In this document: piece after piece, positions 52,507-63,439 of the stretch
Numbering within the stretch: the stretch's first letter is position 1
Layout of the letters: every line of letters starts with the position of its first letter
Origin: Cylindrotheca closterium
Lineage: Eukaryota; Bacillariophyta; Bacillariophyceae; Bacillariales; Bacillariaceae
Length of the DNA: 64,000 bases
Assembly (NCBI GenBank): GCA_933822405.4
Contig: CAKOGP040000114.1
Span: 30,317-94,316 of the forward strand
Direction of reading: 5' to 3'
Program-made: the position numbers and the translations under genes
The notes under the pieces: generated by a model
Databases searched by the model: none
Told to the model about the DNA's origin: nothing
What the model saw: only the letters and a program-made list of their open reading frames with translations

Positions 52507-55446
52507 ATGATTGCTTCTCCAAGGGCGTCTCCCAGGAAACCACTTCACAGGAATTCATCTCCCGGGCGCAAACAGAAATCCTATGCCTTGTCTCCTGGTG
52601 CCGTAACCGTGTCTCCTAGAATCACCGGTCGTCATTCAGTTTTGGTGGCCATGAAGAAGCACAAAGCATTGCAATCCGACAACATTTTGACAGATGAAGA
52701 CAGCTTCAGCGAAAGCTGCCGCAGTGACTTCGATATCACCTCCATTGTACATCCTGGGAGTCGCTACTTGAGTGGATTCGATTCTATTTCTGGATCAATT
52801 CATTCTCTCGGCGGAAGTGGCCATCGAAGAAGTATCATGTACAAACGTGCCGATGGATCCGACGCCATTGCCGATACCGAGCTGTTGGAACAGGAGCTTG
52901 AGGAAATGGAAAATCGAAAAAATAACATTTCGGACTCTTTAATAGCCTTTAGTCTGCCCGAACCATTTCTTGTGGACAACCGCCCGAGCTACCTTTCGAA
53001 AAAGGGACGAGCGCCCACTGTCAATGATCTGTATGGCCCAAACGACAGTTTTTGTGACGATGTGTCCGAGCTCATGATCGACGACTCCGAATTTTTCATT
53101 GGAGAGGAACCAGAATCCTGTTGGTCTATCACCAATCACGACGAAGAAAACTCGCAGACGCCGAGTCTATATTGTGACATTTCGGTAATCAAGACATCTG
53201 CCACCGACGACCAATGGGCCAAATACAAATTGCTAGGACGAGTTGGAATGGGTGAAGTGAAGATCACGAAGCCCGCCAAGAAATTGATCAACAAGAGCAT
53301 CCGTGTCATGGCCAAGGCTATTAAGCAGGTTATGGCTCTCCGGGAAAGCGACCCAGTCATATCTGATAAACCACCCAGACCACCCAGCAAACCACGACCT
53401 TCCTCTTGTTTGTCCCCGTCAGAAAATTCGCATCGGTCCCGTCTCACCACCCAATCCTCTGGAACCGCCAGCACTACGGAAACGACCGGTACAGATGCGA
53501 ACATCTTTTGCACTGGAAAATTATTGGACGAAGTCAAGCAAACACTGGAAATTTTACCGCCAAACAAGGCTCAGTACAAACGAGATCCCAATTCCATTCA
53601 ACTGCCAGAAGTGGTCAAGGAACAGCTGAAAGACTATGTTGCAATGATTGCATCGATGTATACCGACAATGCTTTTCACAATTTTGAACACGCCAGTGAA
53701 GTTCTGAAAGTAAGTCGCCGATCGATAAAGTTCGGCTTGATGCCAATCCATGGATGCTTACATTATTTCCTTTATGCTCGCTCGCTTGCTTGCTTTCTTC
53801 AGTCGTCGAATGCCATTCTCTCCTTTATTTCCATGTCCAAAGATTTGGATGACCTCGATGAAGGACCGGGATCGGGAGTCATTACGGACCCATGGACTCA
53901 TTTTGCACTGACTTTCTCGGCATTGATCCATGACGTGGATCATGCGGGGGTGCCAAACTCCCAACTCACCAAAGAAAAGTCAATCATTGCGGATTCGTAC
54001 AAGGGCAAGAGTGTGGCGGAACAGAACTCGATTGAAATAGCTTGGAACCTATTAATGGAACCATGCTATAAGGAATTGCGTGAAATCCTCTTCACCACAG
54101 CAGAAGAAGTTGGTCGCTTTCGTCGACTGGTTGTCATCTTTGTCATGGCCACTGACATTGCCGATCAAGAACTAGCAAAGTTTCGAAAGCAACGAGCCAA
54201 GGAAGCGATGGAGTGCCAAGAATCGAGTAGTGTTGCCGCTAGTGGGGAGGCGACTTACATTATGGAAACAATCATGCAAGCGGCAGATATCTCCCATACA
54301 ATGCAGCCGTTTCATGTGTACAAAAAATGGAACTGGAAGTTGTACCGGGAGATGTACAAAGCGTTTGAAAGTGGACGGGCGGAAAATGACCCAACGGATA
54401 CTTGGTATGAGATGGATATCAAGTTTTTTGACTTTTATGTAATTCCACTTGCCAAACAACTCATCCAATGTGGGGTTATGGATGAATCCAAAGTTCAGAA
54501 CTTGCTGAATAATGCCAACGAGAATCGCCAAGAATGGGAAAAGCACGGAAAGGGGATCGTCAACCAATACATCGCAGAGCGGAATGCGCCCAAGAAACAA
54601 GGCCGAGCACCAAGAAGAGCAAGCATGTGCGACTCGGTATCTTCAGGCGGAAGTGCAATGTCAGACTTAACTGATTGCGATAACTTGTCCATTAGCAGTC
54701 TCCTTGATACGACGTTTGCCAAGGTGTCGAATTCCAGCTTGATGGAACCGCAAAAGCCAAGGAGCACACGGAGTGCCACCAAGGCCTCAAAGAAGAATCA
54801 GCGACGCCAGTCATCAAAGAGCCCCAAGACGAAACGATCATCAGTTTCATCACCGAGAAAAGCGAAACAGACTAAGAAGAAAGGGAAAATGGTCGGTCCT
54901 CCTCCACTGCTAAATGATTCGGAGATTGACCAAGCTGTTGCGGGGTATGCGATTAAGGCAAAGGGGAAGTCGTCAAGACAAAGTTCTGGGGGACGAAGAA
55001 GGGGGAAGTCCCAACGACGAAAGTCTAATGATTCTAAGAGACGGAATAGCGTCGATAGTCCTAGAAAGGGACTATCATCTAAACGAAAGTCGGAGCTGGA
55101 GTCATGTGTGAAAAATAATGGTCTATTGCCGAGAGGGCACAGTGTTGATCGTCCTCGAAAGGAGCCGATGTCTCCCCGACGAAAATTGAAAAAAGCCGAT
55201 GTGCTCTTGAAAGGACCCAGGAAAGCAGACCCACCGCAAGATGAAATCGTCCTTCCGATTCGAACCAACCGGCCAAAGAAGCATGCTCGTTCAAAATCCT
55301 CGGGATCGGCTGACGCGGAAGAGGTGGCCATGTTCTTGGCAAGATTTCACGCTACAAAGGAAGCAAGGGCAGCAAGGATTTCTGGGGGTCGCCAGAGGTG
55401 CAACAGTGCGTCGAGGGCCACAAGATCCAGCTCCACAACTCGATAG
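52507..55446 (+). CDS. 3',5'-cyclic nucleotide phosphodiesterase (class I catalytic domain)
   Basis: Open over 979 codons, but a GT-AG intron at 53710-53802 (93 bases, in frame, stop-free) interrupts the catalytic domain. Spliced product 948 residues. Catalytic core about 350-680: HNFEHA from residue 391, then after the intron HDVDH at 444-448 (metal site), DIADQ, and AADISHTMQPFHVYKKW with the second-half metal Asp. The wording ADISHTMQ and the FFDFYVIPLAKQL segment match algal/diatom PDEs, which hydrolyse cAMP and/or cGMP. Specificity cannot be read. The N-terminal 300 residues are disordered and Ser-rich. The C-terminal 270 residues are strongly basic with repeated SP/KR motifs, possibly for localisation or phosphorylation. 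No cyclase domain is attached. Confidence 0.85.
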   Translation: MIASPRASPRKPLHRNSSPGRKQKSYALSPGAVTVSPRITGRHSVLVAMKKHKALQSDNILTDEDSFSESCRSDFDITSIVHPGSRYLSGFDSISGSIHSLGGSGHRRSIMYKRADGSDAIADTELLEQELEEMENRKNNISDSLIAFSLPEPFLVDNRPSYLSKKGRAPTVNDLYGPNDSFCDDVSELMIDDSEFFIGEEPESCWSITNHDEENSQTPSLYCDISVIKTSATDDQWAKYKLLGRVGMGEVKITKPAKKLINKSIRVMAKAIKQVMALRESDPVISDKPPRPPSKPRPSSCLSPSENSHRSRLTTQSSGTASTTETTGTDANIFCTGKLLDEVKQTLEILPPNKAQYKRDPNSIQLPEVVKEQLKDYVAMIASMYTDNAFHNFEHASEVLKVSRRSIKFGLMPIHGCLHYFLYARSLACFLQSSNAILSFISMSKDLDDLDEGPGSGVITDPWTHFALTFSALIHDVDHAGVPNSQLTKEKSIIADSYKGKSVAEQNSIEIAWNLLMEPCYKELREILFTTAEEVGRFRRLVVIFVMATDIADQELAKFRKQRAKEAMECQESSSVAASGEATYIMETIMQAADISHTMQPFHVYKKWNWKLYREMYKAFESGRAENDPTDTWYEMDIKFFDFYVIPLAKQLIQCGVMDESKVQNLLNNANENRQEWEKHGKGIVNQYIAERNAPKKQGRAPRRASMCDSVSSGGSAMSDLTDCDNLSISSLLDTTFAKVSNSSLMEPQKPRSTRSATKASKKNQRRQSSKSPKTKRSSVSSPRKAKQTKKKGKMVGPPPLLNDSEIDQAVAGYAIKAKGKSSRQSSGGRRRGKSQRRKSNDSKRRNSVDSPRKGLSSKRKSELESCVKNNGLLPRGHSVDRPRKEPMSPRRKLKKADVLLKGPRKADPPQDEIVLPIRTNRPKKHARSKSSGSADAEEVAMFLARFHATKEARAARISGGRQRCNSASRATRSSSTTR

Positions 55447-55566
55447 TACATGGTCAAACGAACACACCAAAGGGGACGGTGTGTATATTATACGATGACT
55501 ACAAGCAATGATTCGAATTCGATTTTAAAGTTATAAATAGAAGAATTAGACATCCACAGAACGGAC

Positions 55567-56607
55567 TCATAAAGCTTGTGTTGCTTTATTCTGCTGAGGG
55601 CTGTTGCCATTGGATATCACGGATGCTGGCTCGGATCTTCTTCGACTCTTTCGGGACAATGAAGCCTCGTTTCTTTCGAACTTTAGCAAGATGCTTTGCA
55701 GTAGTTCATCTCGTTGAACTGCCTGTGCCTCCATCAGCTCCATAGCTTGCGTTTGTGATTCAATCTCTATTTTGAGGCGCTTCACAGTTTCCTCAAGCTG
55801 GGTCTTTTCATGGTCGTGAATTGTTTGCACCAACTCGGACGATTGCTCAAACGTCGCACGATTGACCACTTCGGTTTCTAGAATTGTTTCTTTCCGAGAA
55901 AGGGAATCCTGAAGACTCTTGACTTGCCACTTTTCAGACTCCAATTGTGATTTCAACTCTTTGTTCTCGATTGATAGCTCATCGAATCTTTTTTCTAGAC
56001 TTGATGATAGATTTGCAGGCGTTTGGCGTCGTGCCAGAAGATAGCACACGGCTGAATGTGGGATTGTGTTTTGGACTGCATCCTGAATTGCCGAACAGAG
56101 TACCTGATGGAGCCGCCGAAGGAACTGATCGAGCGATGGCGATTTTTCACTTTGGATGTATACCACTATTACTGCGGCAAGTAACATATCCAGTATCGTA
56201 AAGTACTTTGAAAGACACATGACCACTGCGCAGTAGTATATGATTTTTTCTGGTTCTTTGGCATTCCACGACACCAACAGTTCAATGAATTCACCAGCAA
56301 TTGTCGTATCGGAGCCGGCAGGAGCATCGAGATGACTTGCTTTGTCGAGCGTCATATCCATGCTCAAGTTGGAGAACACACTGAGATCACCCAGCGTAAT
56401 GCTATGCGGACCATCGAACGTCGACTCCCCCGTCGAAAACGTTGATTGCGCTGTCGTCGCGTTTCGATGAACTTGTTTTAATTCTGCTGACGAGGAAAAA
56501 CTTTCTTCCTCAATGATGGACATTTCGGATTCTTGAAGCGTGGATTGAGTGGCATCATCTGCCTTGAGCGATTCAAGCACGAATTTGGATGTAGTAGCTG
56601 GTATCAT
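55567..56607 (-). CDS. Coiled-coil membrane protein, function unknown
   Basis: 346 codons, ATG 56607, no intron. The first 120 residues are acidic and Ser/Thr-rich. A hydrophobic segment or pair at about 120-150 (YYCAVVMCLSKYFTILDM and the following LLAAVIVVYIQ) is followed by a short globular part. A long coiled coil runs from about 205 to 325 (SLEKRFDELSIENKELKSQ onward), and the tail is basic. No family recognised. It converges on the phosphodiesterase gene with 120 bases between stops. Confidence 0.5.
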   Translation of the reverse strand: MIPATTSKFVLESLKADDATQSTLQESEMSIIEEESFSSSAELKQVHRNATTAQSTFSTGESTFDGPHSITLGDLSVFSNLSMDMTLDKASHLDAPAGSDTTIAGEFIELLVSWNAKEPEKIIYYCAVVMCLSKYFTILDMLLAAVIVVYIQSEKSPSLDQFLRRLHQVLCSAIQDAVQNTIPHSAVCYLLARRQTPANLSSSLEKRFDELSIENKELKSQLESEKWQVKSLQDSLSRKETILETEVVNRATFEQSSELVQTIHDHEKTQLEETVKRLKIEIESQTQAMELMEAQAVQRDELLQSILLKFERNEASLSRKSRRRSEPASVISNGNSPQQNKATQAL

Positions 56608-56866
56608 TATGGTGGTGTAGGTAGTTTTGATGTGTCTTTCGTGATGGGCTTATCGGTTATCGGTATATTTTGTTGTGTTGTCACAGTTTGAGAAATCTGC
56701 CTCCAACAAATACACGCGAGCCGAGCCAGTATCTTGGCGATTTCAAACTTTTCGCGTATATATATCATGAAGATATTTATGCTCGCTGGCCTGACCGGCG
56801 ATTGCGCGATTTTTGGCCGCGATGAATATGTAGTCGACTGAATCAATCAAAGAAATCTATAAGACA
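56608..56866. other. Spacer upstream of the coiled-coil gene
   Basis: About 260 bases containing the presumed promoter of the minus-strand coiled-coil gene. No gene seen. Confidence 0.3.
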
Positions 56867-58859
56867 TTTTCCGGACACGACTAGCAGGACTAGACCTTTT
56901 CTCCGGACACTTCACCCAGATTTTGAAAATAACTGGAAATTATGGTTGGATTGGGGGATACCAAAATGTACCGTGATGAACAAGCTTCTACGTGGGTGCA
57001 ACAACATAATGCGTTTCAGCAAACTATTTCCCGGATACATGTCCGGAGAATTTTGAATACAAAATTAGACTTTGGTTGGAATAGAAAGTATGTATGTACC
57101 CCATTGAGCATAGTACTTTGACTGAAAAAATGCCAACAATATTTTTATATGCCTTCAAAACCATTACAAAACAACAAAAAACGCAGTACCCCTGTGACAA
57201 CCAAGACTGCGACGAGCCATATTGACGACGAGAGATTCTAAAAATTAAACCTACAACATTATAGGAATCATCTCTGATGGCTGGGATGATGGACGATAAG
57301 CCACTGTTTCGCTCAGGATTGGGGCGGGAATTGCAAATGAAACATATGGTCTCCTGCCGAGCGACGTGGTTGCCTCGTCTGAAACCAAAATAAGAGATGC
57401 CAAGCAGCAGCAATCAAAAAATGGGCCAACTTTGCTACAATATTTAGCATTCAGTTCGTCATGTTCAGACTTGTGATATTGGGCAGTTGGGATTCTGTGC
57501 CGGTCAAGATGGCGACAGCCCTCTACAATATCTTCAGATGGCACAGGGACTATCGTTCAAGGATACCCTTTGGGTTTTTGGCCAGATGTTCTATGTATGC
57601 AAAGTGTTGGTTGCAATTGGTAGTGGATATCCGACACCGGTTTTGCTCATACATTCTTTGCGATCTCAGGAAAGCGATGCTACACCGGTGATTGGCTTCA
57701 CTGGCGTGCAACAATCTAATAGCTTGGCGATGACTTTCCACCAAATCAGACAGAACAACAATCAACAATCTTTTTGGGATAAAATCAAGCTTTTTGACAC
57801 ACCTAGTAGATGACAGAAACGTTCTGTCAAAGGGGTACATTATGGTCCAGATCACTTTCTGGCATTCAAGGGTCGTAAGATGGCTCAAACCACTCCGCTA
57901 GAGCATAGCAAACACTAGCAATTTCATGCCTAAGCCAAAGATGGAAGAAGCGCTAATGAGGAGCTCACAGCAATGAGGACGGTGAAACCAACAGAGAAGA
58001 GCGAGTTCCAAGAGGGCCACGAAATCAAAAGTCCATTGCGAAGAAAGCAGTAGCGAGAAAACAGGGGAGATCAATCAGTTGGAGATCTGCGATCAAGAGA
58101 GTGATGGAGATTGTGGCAGTGGGGGAGCGGAGGAGTCACCTGGGACCAATCGGACATTCAAGGCAGCACACAAAGGAGACAAGAAGGGAGGGGCAAGTCA
58201 AGGCTGCAATCAGGTGGAGGTCGGTCAATCAAGCGCTTGGAGATCCTCTTCACATGAGGCAGAAGTGACAGCGAATGGGCAAACGAGGGCAATACTGAGG
58301 GGACCAGAGGGCGAAAAGAATAGCAAGCGTGGCAATGGTTGGCAATGGTCGATCTGGAGAGGAGGAAGTCCTCCAGTGGCATCAACAATGCGCCGAACAA
58401 GAATTACTGATGAAGAGTCAAGAACCAATGAAAGTCCATGGAAGTCCAAAAATCGAAGAGCAAACGATCATCCTAGCGATGGTGCTGAATTTGCAAGGGA
58501 ATTTGGACATAAAGCTGTTCCAGGAGTGGCGCGAGCAGGGGAGCAGGAGCATGATGCCGCAAGCCAAATGCAGACGTTGTACTTGAGGGCTCGTGAGGAT
58601 GCTCAGGCCAGGGTTCATGCCAGAATTAGACGGACTACTCAGCCTACGGCGGGTGGAAAGTATTTTCACTGTGGTAGTAATGCATGGCCAATAATGTACA
58701 TGCTCTTTTCTTTGTCATTGTTGTTGCTCTTACTTTCTAGTTTTTTCCACTTGTATTTTTCTCGATTTTATTCCCCCGAATTTGCCCCTAACTTGCCACT
58801 TTGGCCTTGGAGCTTTTTCGTGGTAAGATTCTACGTCTCCGGACTTCTTGTCCGGAAAA
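56867..58859. mobile_element. Candidate decayed DNA element bounded by short inverted TTTTCCGGACA
   Basis: About 2 kb without an intact gene. The ends carry ttttccggaca (56867-56877) and its exact inverse tgtccggaaaa (58849-58859). More TCCGGA copies lie just inside (near 56900, 57027, 57040, 58838). Inside are open stretches lacking convincing starts: 57487-57813 on plus and a Gly/Glu/Arg-rich frame from 58079 running past the right end. No transposase motif or clear target duplication was found, so this is a candidate only. Confidence 0.35.
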
Positions 58860-58984
58860 AGTTTGTCCAGATAGATTGCTAAAATTTCCCGCCGCATACA
58901 CAGTATCACGGAGACGACACCTGACGGATTTCCAATAATAACAATTAGGCTCTACAATATAACATTTACACTGGTACATTTGCT

Positions 58985-60776
58985 CTAGTCACTTGACGGA
59001 AGTTCTTGTGGATAGTACGAGGAAAGTTGTCTTCTTCCCCCGCCTCCACGAATCATCATCCCGTTGGCTTGGACAAAGTTGGTCCCAGGAGTGGTCCTCT
59101 TGATCTTCAGTGCGAATTTGTCTGTCGTTTTGGGAACTTTGCGAATTGGTAGAACAAGTACTGGAGCATCAGATGGCGCCTTGGATGGTGACGACGATGG
59201 AGACCCAGTTCCTGGACAACTTTCGTCTTCAGACGTTGTGCATGGCGGTACAATGGAATCATCGTTCACAAGGGGAAATCCTGCAGCTTGCCATTGGTTG
59301 ACACCTTGGGCATTATAAAGCTGACCTTCAAAGCCATTGCTTGCCAAAATTTGGATGGCAACTCTGGAGCGTGCTCCACTTCCTGCAACAACCGAAAAAA
59401 TCGTGATCTATAAGCATCAATTGATTGATCAATCGCAAGAGCTATCCGAGAAACCGACTTTCTCACTTACGGCAATACACTGCAATAGTGCAGAACTCAC
59501 AACCCGCAAAGTCGGATGGCACTGCGCCAGTATGCGTTGAAGTACCAAAAGAGGCCAGGCTGTCAGCAAAGGTTGCACCTACAATATGACCAGCTTCCCA
59601 TTCGGCTCTAGTGCGAACGTCAAGAATTAAATCATCTGCGATGGTGAACAAATGATTGAGACTGCTGCACCTTGGAGAAATGGAACATTTGGGCATGGAC
59701 TTACATTCGCCGTTGTCAATTCCAGTCTTGAAGTCTTCGGCTGGAAGCAAGGTGGATGCTACTGTGGGTGTCATGGTCGGAGCGGTAGTGATTTCTTCCA
59801 CTTGAAAGGATATGATTTGTCCAGCTTCGCAATGGCTCCCAATGTCGCAAGCAAATGTGATTGTCTGTCCAGCATCCTCCTCTGAAAAGGTATACAAAGC
59901 AGGCCCGGCATTCTCACCCACCAGAACACTTCCCATTTCATCGCAATCTCCAGTTGGATGAATGTATACATTATGAAAGTTCTCATAGTTGAAGGTTACC
60001 TATGAATGATATAGTATGCGAGGCTCAGAGGAATGCATGCTATGATTCCAACACGACGTCCATTCATTCCTTACCGTATCTCCCACTTTTGCGGTCCTGC
60101 CTGGGAACGGTGTTGTGGGTATTCTCCATTCGATTTCAATTGGAGCGCACTGGCCAGTAAAGGTCTTTTCAAAAGAATTATCGTCATCTGATCCTAGTTC
60201 AAACAAAGTTTTCAGCATCCGTTGAAAGGTGATATCTTCTGCACAGATTGGGTCCAGACAAACTGGAATATTCGACATTTTCACATTGGTATCAGCCCCA
60301 AGCCCTGTTGTCCCAAATTCATCATTACACAGATAAATGTCTCCCGATCTCAATGTTCCATTCACAGCTTCGCAGTTCGATGCGGCCTCAATAGAGTAAC
60401 TAGTGGGAGAGAAGTCGCAGTCATTGCCAAGAAGACAAAAGAGAGCCGTTTCGGACGCAAAAGGAGCCGCCAGTCCGCCAGGAACAGCCTGATCCAACAA
60501 TATCAAAGTTGCAAATAAGCAAAATTGCAATTCCGGTGTATCCGACGGTACTTGAGCCACAGTTGCGATACCCCCATCGAAGAATGGTTCGGTCCTTCGC
60601 ATTAGGTCTTGAACAGTATCTTGCAGAGTGGATAAATTCGCTGATGCATCTGCATCTGCATCTGACGGGAAGATAATGTTTCCGGAGACGAGAGCTAGTG
60701 ACGACGACAGAACGAGTAGTAGAAGTGGGCACAATCTTATTGCCATTGTGACCGCTGTTAGCTGAATATGGAGCAT
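58985..60776 (-). CDS. Secreted stellacyanin-type cupredoxin fused to a rhodanese domain
   Basis: Three exons: 60776-60075, 59999-59471 and 59382-58985, with introns of 75 and 88 bases and matching phases, giving 542 residues. An alternative ATG at 60746 starts directly at the signal peptide (AIRLCPLLLLVLSSSLALVSG). Residues 35-220 are a Cys-containing secreted domain I do not recognise. Residues about 228-301 are phytocyanin-like: copper ligands H243, C285 and H290, with Q295 as axial ligand (C-x4-H-x4-Q as in stellacyanin), and C253/C291 placed for the usual disulfide. Residues about 350-460 form a rhodanese domain with LDVRTRAEWEAGHI and the active-site loop C410-R-S-G-A-R-S, a complete catalytic motif. 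Probably an extracellular or endomembrane redox/sulfur-handling protein; substrate unknown. Confidence 0.75.
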
Positions 60777-60779
60777 CAA

Positions 60780-61302
60780 GGATAATATAAATCTTTTTCG
60801 TCGATGAGAGTGATTTTTATCGTTCTGCTGATTACACGCGGGGAGGGAGTTTTACAGGATGAAATAATGAATGGAAGAAGAAATGTCGGTTTCTTTTAGT
60901 ATTCTGCATGATGCGTGTTTCATGAGATATAAAAATATTATTCCACCACGACCGCCATGAAAATTTTACTGCAAAATGACCCAAACGATGAGGGGGTCCC
61001 GCAGCCCCCCCAACGACCTTCGCTCATCCCCCAATAACAACGTCACAATAATATTACTGCGGAATGCATGCAGTTTCAAGTTTCTCCGGTACCATACCGG
61101 TATTAAAAAATATTGCATAGTCTCGCTTTGTTTTATGACGCCCCGCTCTTGATCACCACTTTTCACTTCTTATTCTCGAACTATATATGCGGGTAGTGCT
61201 GTATTCCGAAGAATAAGACCAAAGCATACTGTAGTGAATAGCCCAGCACAAGATATCCACAGCAAGCAACTGGTTTGTCTATTTGATCTGCCGAACGAAC
61301 AG
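60780..61302. other. Divergent spacer
   Basis: No gene seen. Contains the inverted repeat ccggta-cca-taccgg at about 61086-61100 and a gc-rich gggggtcccgcagcccccc near 60991-61010. Confidence 0.4.
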
Positions 61303-62646
61303 ATGGCTCGAACACGTCTACTTGCATATCTGGGGCTCTGCTGTGTGGTCGCTCTGTACTTTTTTGGCAATTCTCAAAAGTTGGGTGGTTATTTTGAAAC
61401 AAAGGAAACACAAAATGACATCTCTACATCTGCTTCAACGCCAGGTTCAGAAAAGAAGGATGATTCGTCGCAAAGCAAAGGCAACACCAGAATGTTGAAT
61501 AGTTCATCTGAATCCACAAACGCACCGTCATCATCACCAACATCATCGCCATCAATGACAACACCGACATCATCAATATCAGCATCACCGTCATCATCAT
61601 CAATATCAGCATCACCATCGTCATCACCACATGTGGAACAATCTTCGAACGAAGATTTTTCTACAAGCCTGAATTCATCCGAATACGCCACAATTAACGC
61701 GTCATCAACGTCACCGCAACATGCCACTAGAATTGAGAAGGCCAACACAACAACATCAGTCTCGGTGTTTTATCATCTGTATCTGAAAGATGATTCGGAA
61801 ATAGAGAGGGTCACAGATATAGTTCTTGACCAGTTTCAGTGGTTAAAACAAAGCATACACAACACGGTGTATGTAAACTCAGTTGGTACGCCTATGCCTT
61901 TGTTGGCGAACCTTTCAAATGTTAGTGATGTATTGGTGCAGAGCCATCAGACCAGTGGGTCAGAATTTATCACATTGAATAATATATGGCAATTTTGCAA
62001 TGCCAGACCAAGCGAGAAGGTTGCGTATCTTCATTCAAAGGGTTCGTTTCACGCGACAAAGGTAAACGAGGAATTGAGAAAAGTGCTTTCGTTCGCTGCA
62101 CTGTCAAAAGAATGTGCAGACCTTCCAATGACATGCAATGTGTGCTCACTGAAAATGAGTCCATTTCCACATGCGCATACTTCTGGAAACATGTGGTTGG
62201 CAAGGTTTTCGTATATCAACAAACTGCTTGGGCCAGATTCCTTCTTGCAAAAAATGGGGAAAAGGGACAACCAATTCATCGGAAAGGGGAGATATGCAGC
62301 AGAACATTGGGTTCATTCTCATCCACAAGTTCGGCCATGTGATTTGTACTCGAAATCATCCTTCAATTACGGATACTTCAGAGTCCCCTCCATGGAAGAG
62401 CTGACATCAAATCTAAAATTGGAGATGGCTCCTCGATTCTCGTTGGGTCACACCCTAGAGCGAATTGTAGAGAACCGATTTGCAAGGGGACAAATAAAAC
62501 ACTACCCTTCATTTGCACAGAGACTTAATGAGTACACAATGCTCTATGGTATTGAGAAACCTGATCTGGAATGGTGGGGATGGACGTTTTTCAATGCAAC
62601 GTCCAAAGACAATAGAACAATTCCACCTCATTTGTTATCAGCCTGA
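61303..62646 (+). CDS. Type II membrane protein, glycosyltransferase-like
   Basis: 447 codons from ATG 61303; the frame is open from 61234 but only with GTG. A signal anchor (ARTRLLAYLGLCCVVALYFF) is followed by a Ser/Thr/Pro-rich stalk of about 90 residues coded by (tca/acc) repeats, then a lumenal domain from about 150. The domain contains VAYLHSKGSFH and, later, SGNMWLARFSYI, ending in a Trp-rich WWGWTFFN. The YLHSKGS and GNMWLAR wording recalls a group of eukaryotic proteins containing glycosyltransferase-A-like domains, but no family is certain. Golgi location is inferred from topology. Confidence 0.5.
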   Translation: MARTRLLAYLGLCCVVALYFFGNSQKLGGYFETKETQNDISTSASTPGSEKKDDSSQSKGNTRMLNSSSESTNAPSSSPTSSPSMTTPTSSISASPSSSSISASPSSSPHVEQSSNEDFSTSLNSSEYATINASSTSPQHATRIEKANTTTSVSVFYHLYLKDDSEIERVTDIVLDQFQWLKQSIHNTVYVNSVGTPMPLLANLSNVSDVLVQSHQTSGSEFITLNNIWQFCNARPSEKVAYLHSKGSFHATKVNEELRKVLSFAALSKECADLPMTCNVCSLKMSPFPHAHTSGNMWLARFSYINKLLGPDSFLQKMGKRDNQFIGKGRYAAEHWVHSHPQVRPCDLYSKSSFNYGYFRVPSMEELTSNLKLEMAPRFSLGHTLERIVENRFARGQIKHYPSFAQRLNEYTMLYGIEKPDLEWWGWTFFNATSKDNRTIPPHLLSA

Positions 62647-62843
62647 ATCCATGAAAGGACTTTTCAAGATATACATGGGCTGGCCTAGCTGTGAACACAG
62701 ACCTTCAGCTGACCATATATGGAATGATATGTTGGTAACATTACGTGTGCCTGCATTCATCAGATTTTGCGAGCGCAAAGTCGCCAGTGATTGGCATGCC
62801 ATTCATTCACTTATCATAAATATCATCATTATATGTACCAGCC

Positions 62844-63265
62844 TGTTAGAATAAAGCAAAATGTGCTCTATCGTGAGTGCCTTTAGCGCTCAGAACAAAC
62901 TCTCTGCAATCTAAATTCATAATCGACTATACAACACTTTCACGACAATAGTTCTCTTGTGTTAGGTATACTTTGAGTGAAATTGTTCCTATTTGATTAA
63001 TGTTTGGCTTGAATTGATGATTCAATCACAAAAGTAAGTTCAACAATTTTCCCTTGGAAAATCCCTTGTTTACAGAACTTGATTGGACCTCTACAACAAT
63101 GCTGTGTTGGATGCAGTACTTTGGGACATCTTGTATTATTCCCTACTGCATTGTACACAACATCAATATCTCACTTGTATAGGGTCATTCCCTTTTTGTG
63201 TGGATGTAGTTTGTCCGACAGACTTGTGTCCGGCATACTTGCGTCAAATTCCGACATCATGATCA
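62844..63265. repeat. LTR-like direct repeat, left copy
   Basis: About 422 bases repeated at 63440-63854. It starts TGTTAGAATAAAG and ends GATCA, so it has the TG...CA ends usual for long terminal repeats. The minus strand of both copies keeps a similar open reading (PHKKGMTLYKW, IDVVYNAVGN), which is unusual for an LTR and could point to duplicated coding sequence. Confidence 0.6.
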
Positions 63266-63439
63266 AAGTCCGATCGTTTGGTGTTAGTGCATCAGATGGG
63301 CACTAATCCACAGCGTTACCAGCAGCGCGGGCTTGAGCTGGAGGGAGTAAAGATTCAAATTGGTGTGGGTTAGTGTCGTGGAGGACTTCATGGGCTCTAC
63401 CACAATAGGTGTTGCCGTGTTCATCAATTATCTTAGCGG
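63266..63439. other. Unique segment between the two LTR-like repeats
   Basis: 174 bases. The minus strand can be read as a short open stretch (NTATPIVVEPMKSSTT) but no gag or pol motif, primer-binding site or polypurine tract is evident. Confidence 0.35.

Noticed and set aside
58079..58882. 267-codon plus-strand frame
   Set aside because: No ATG start, biased composition and it runs through the inverted end of the candidate element; more likely remnant than gene.
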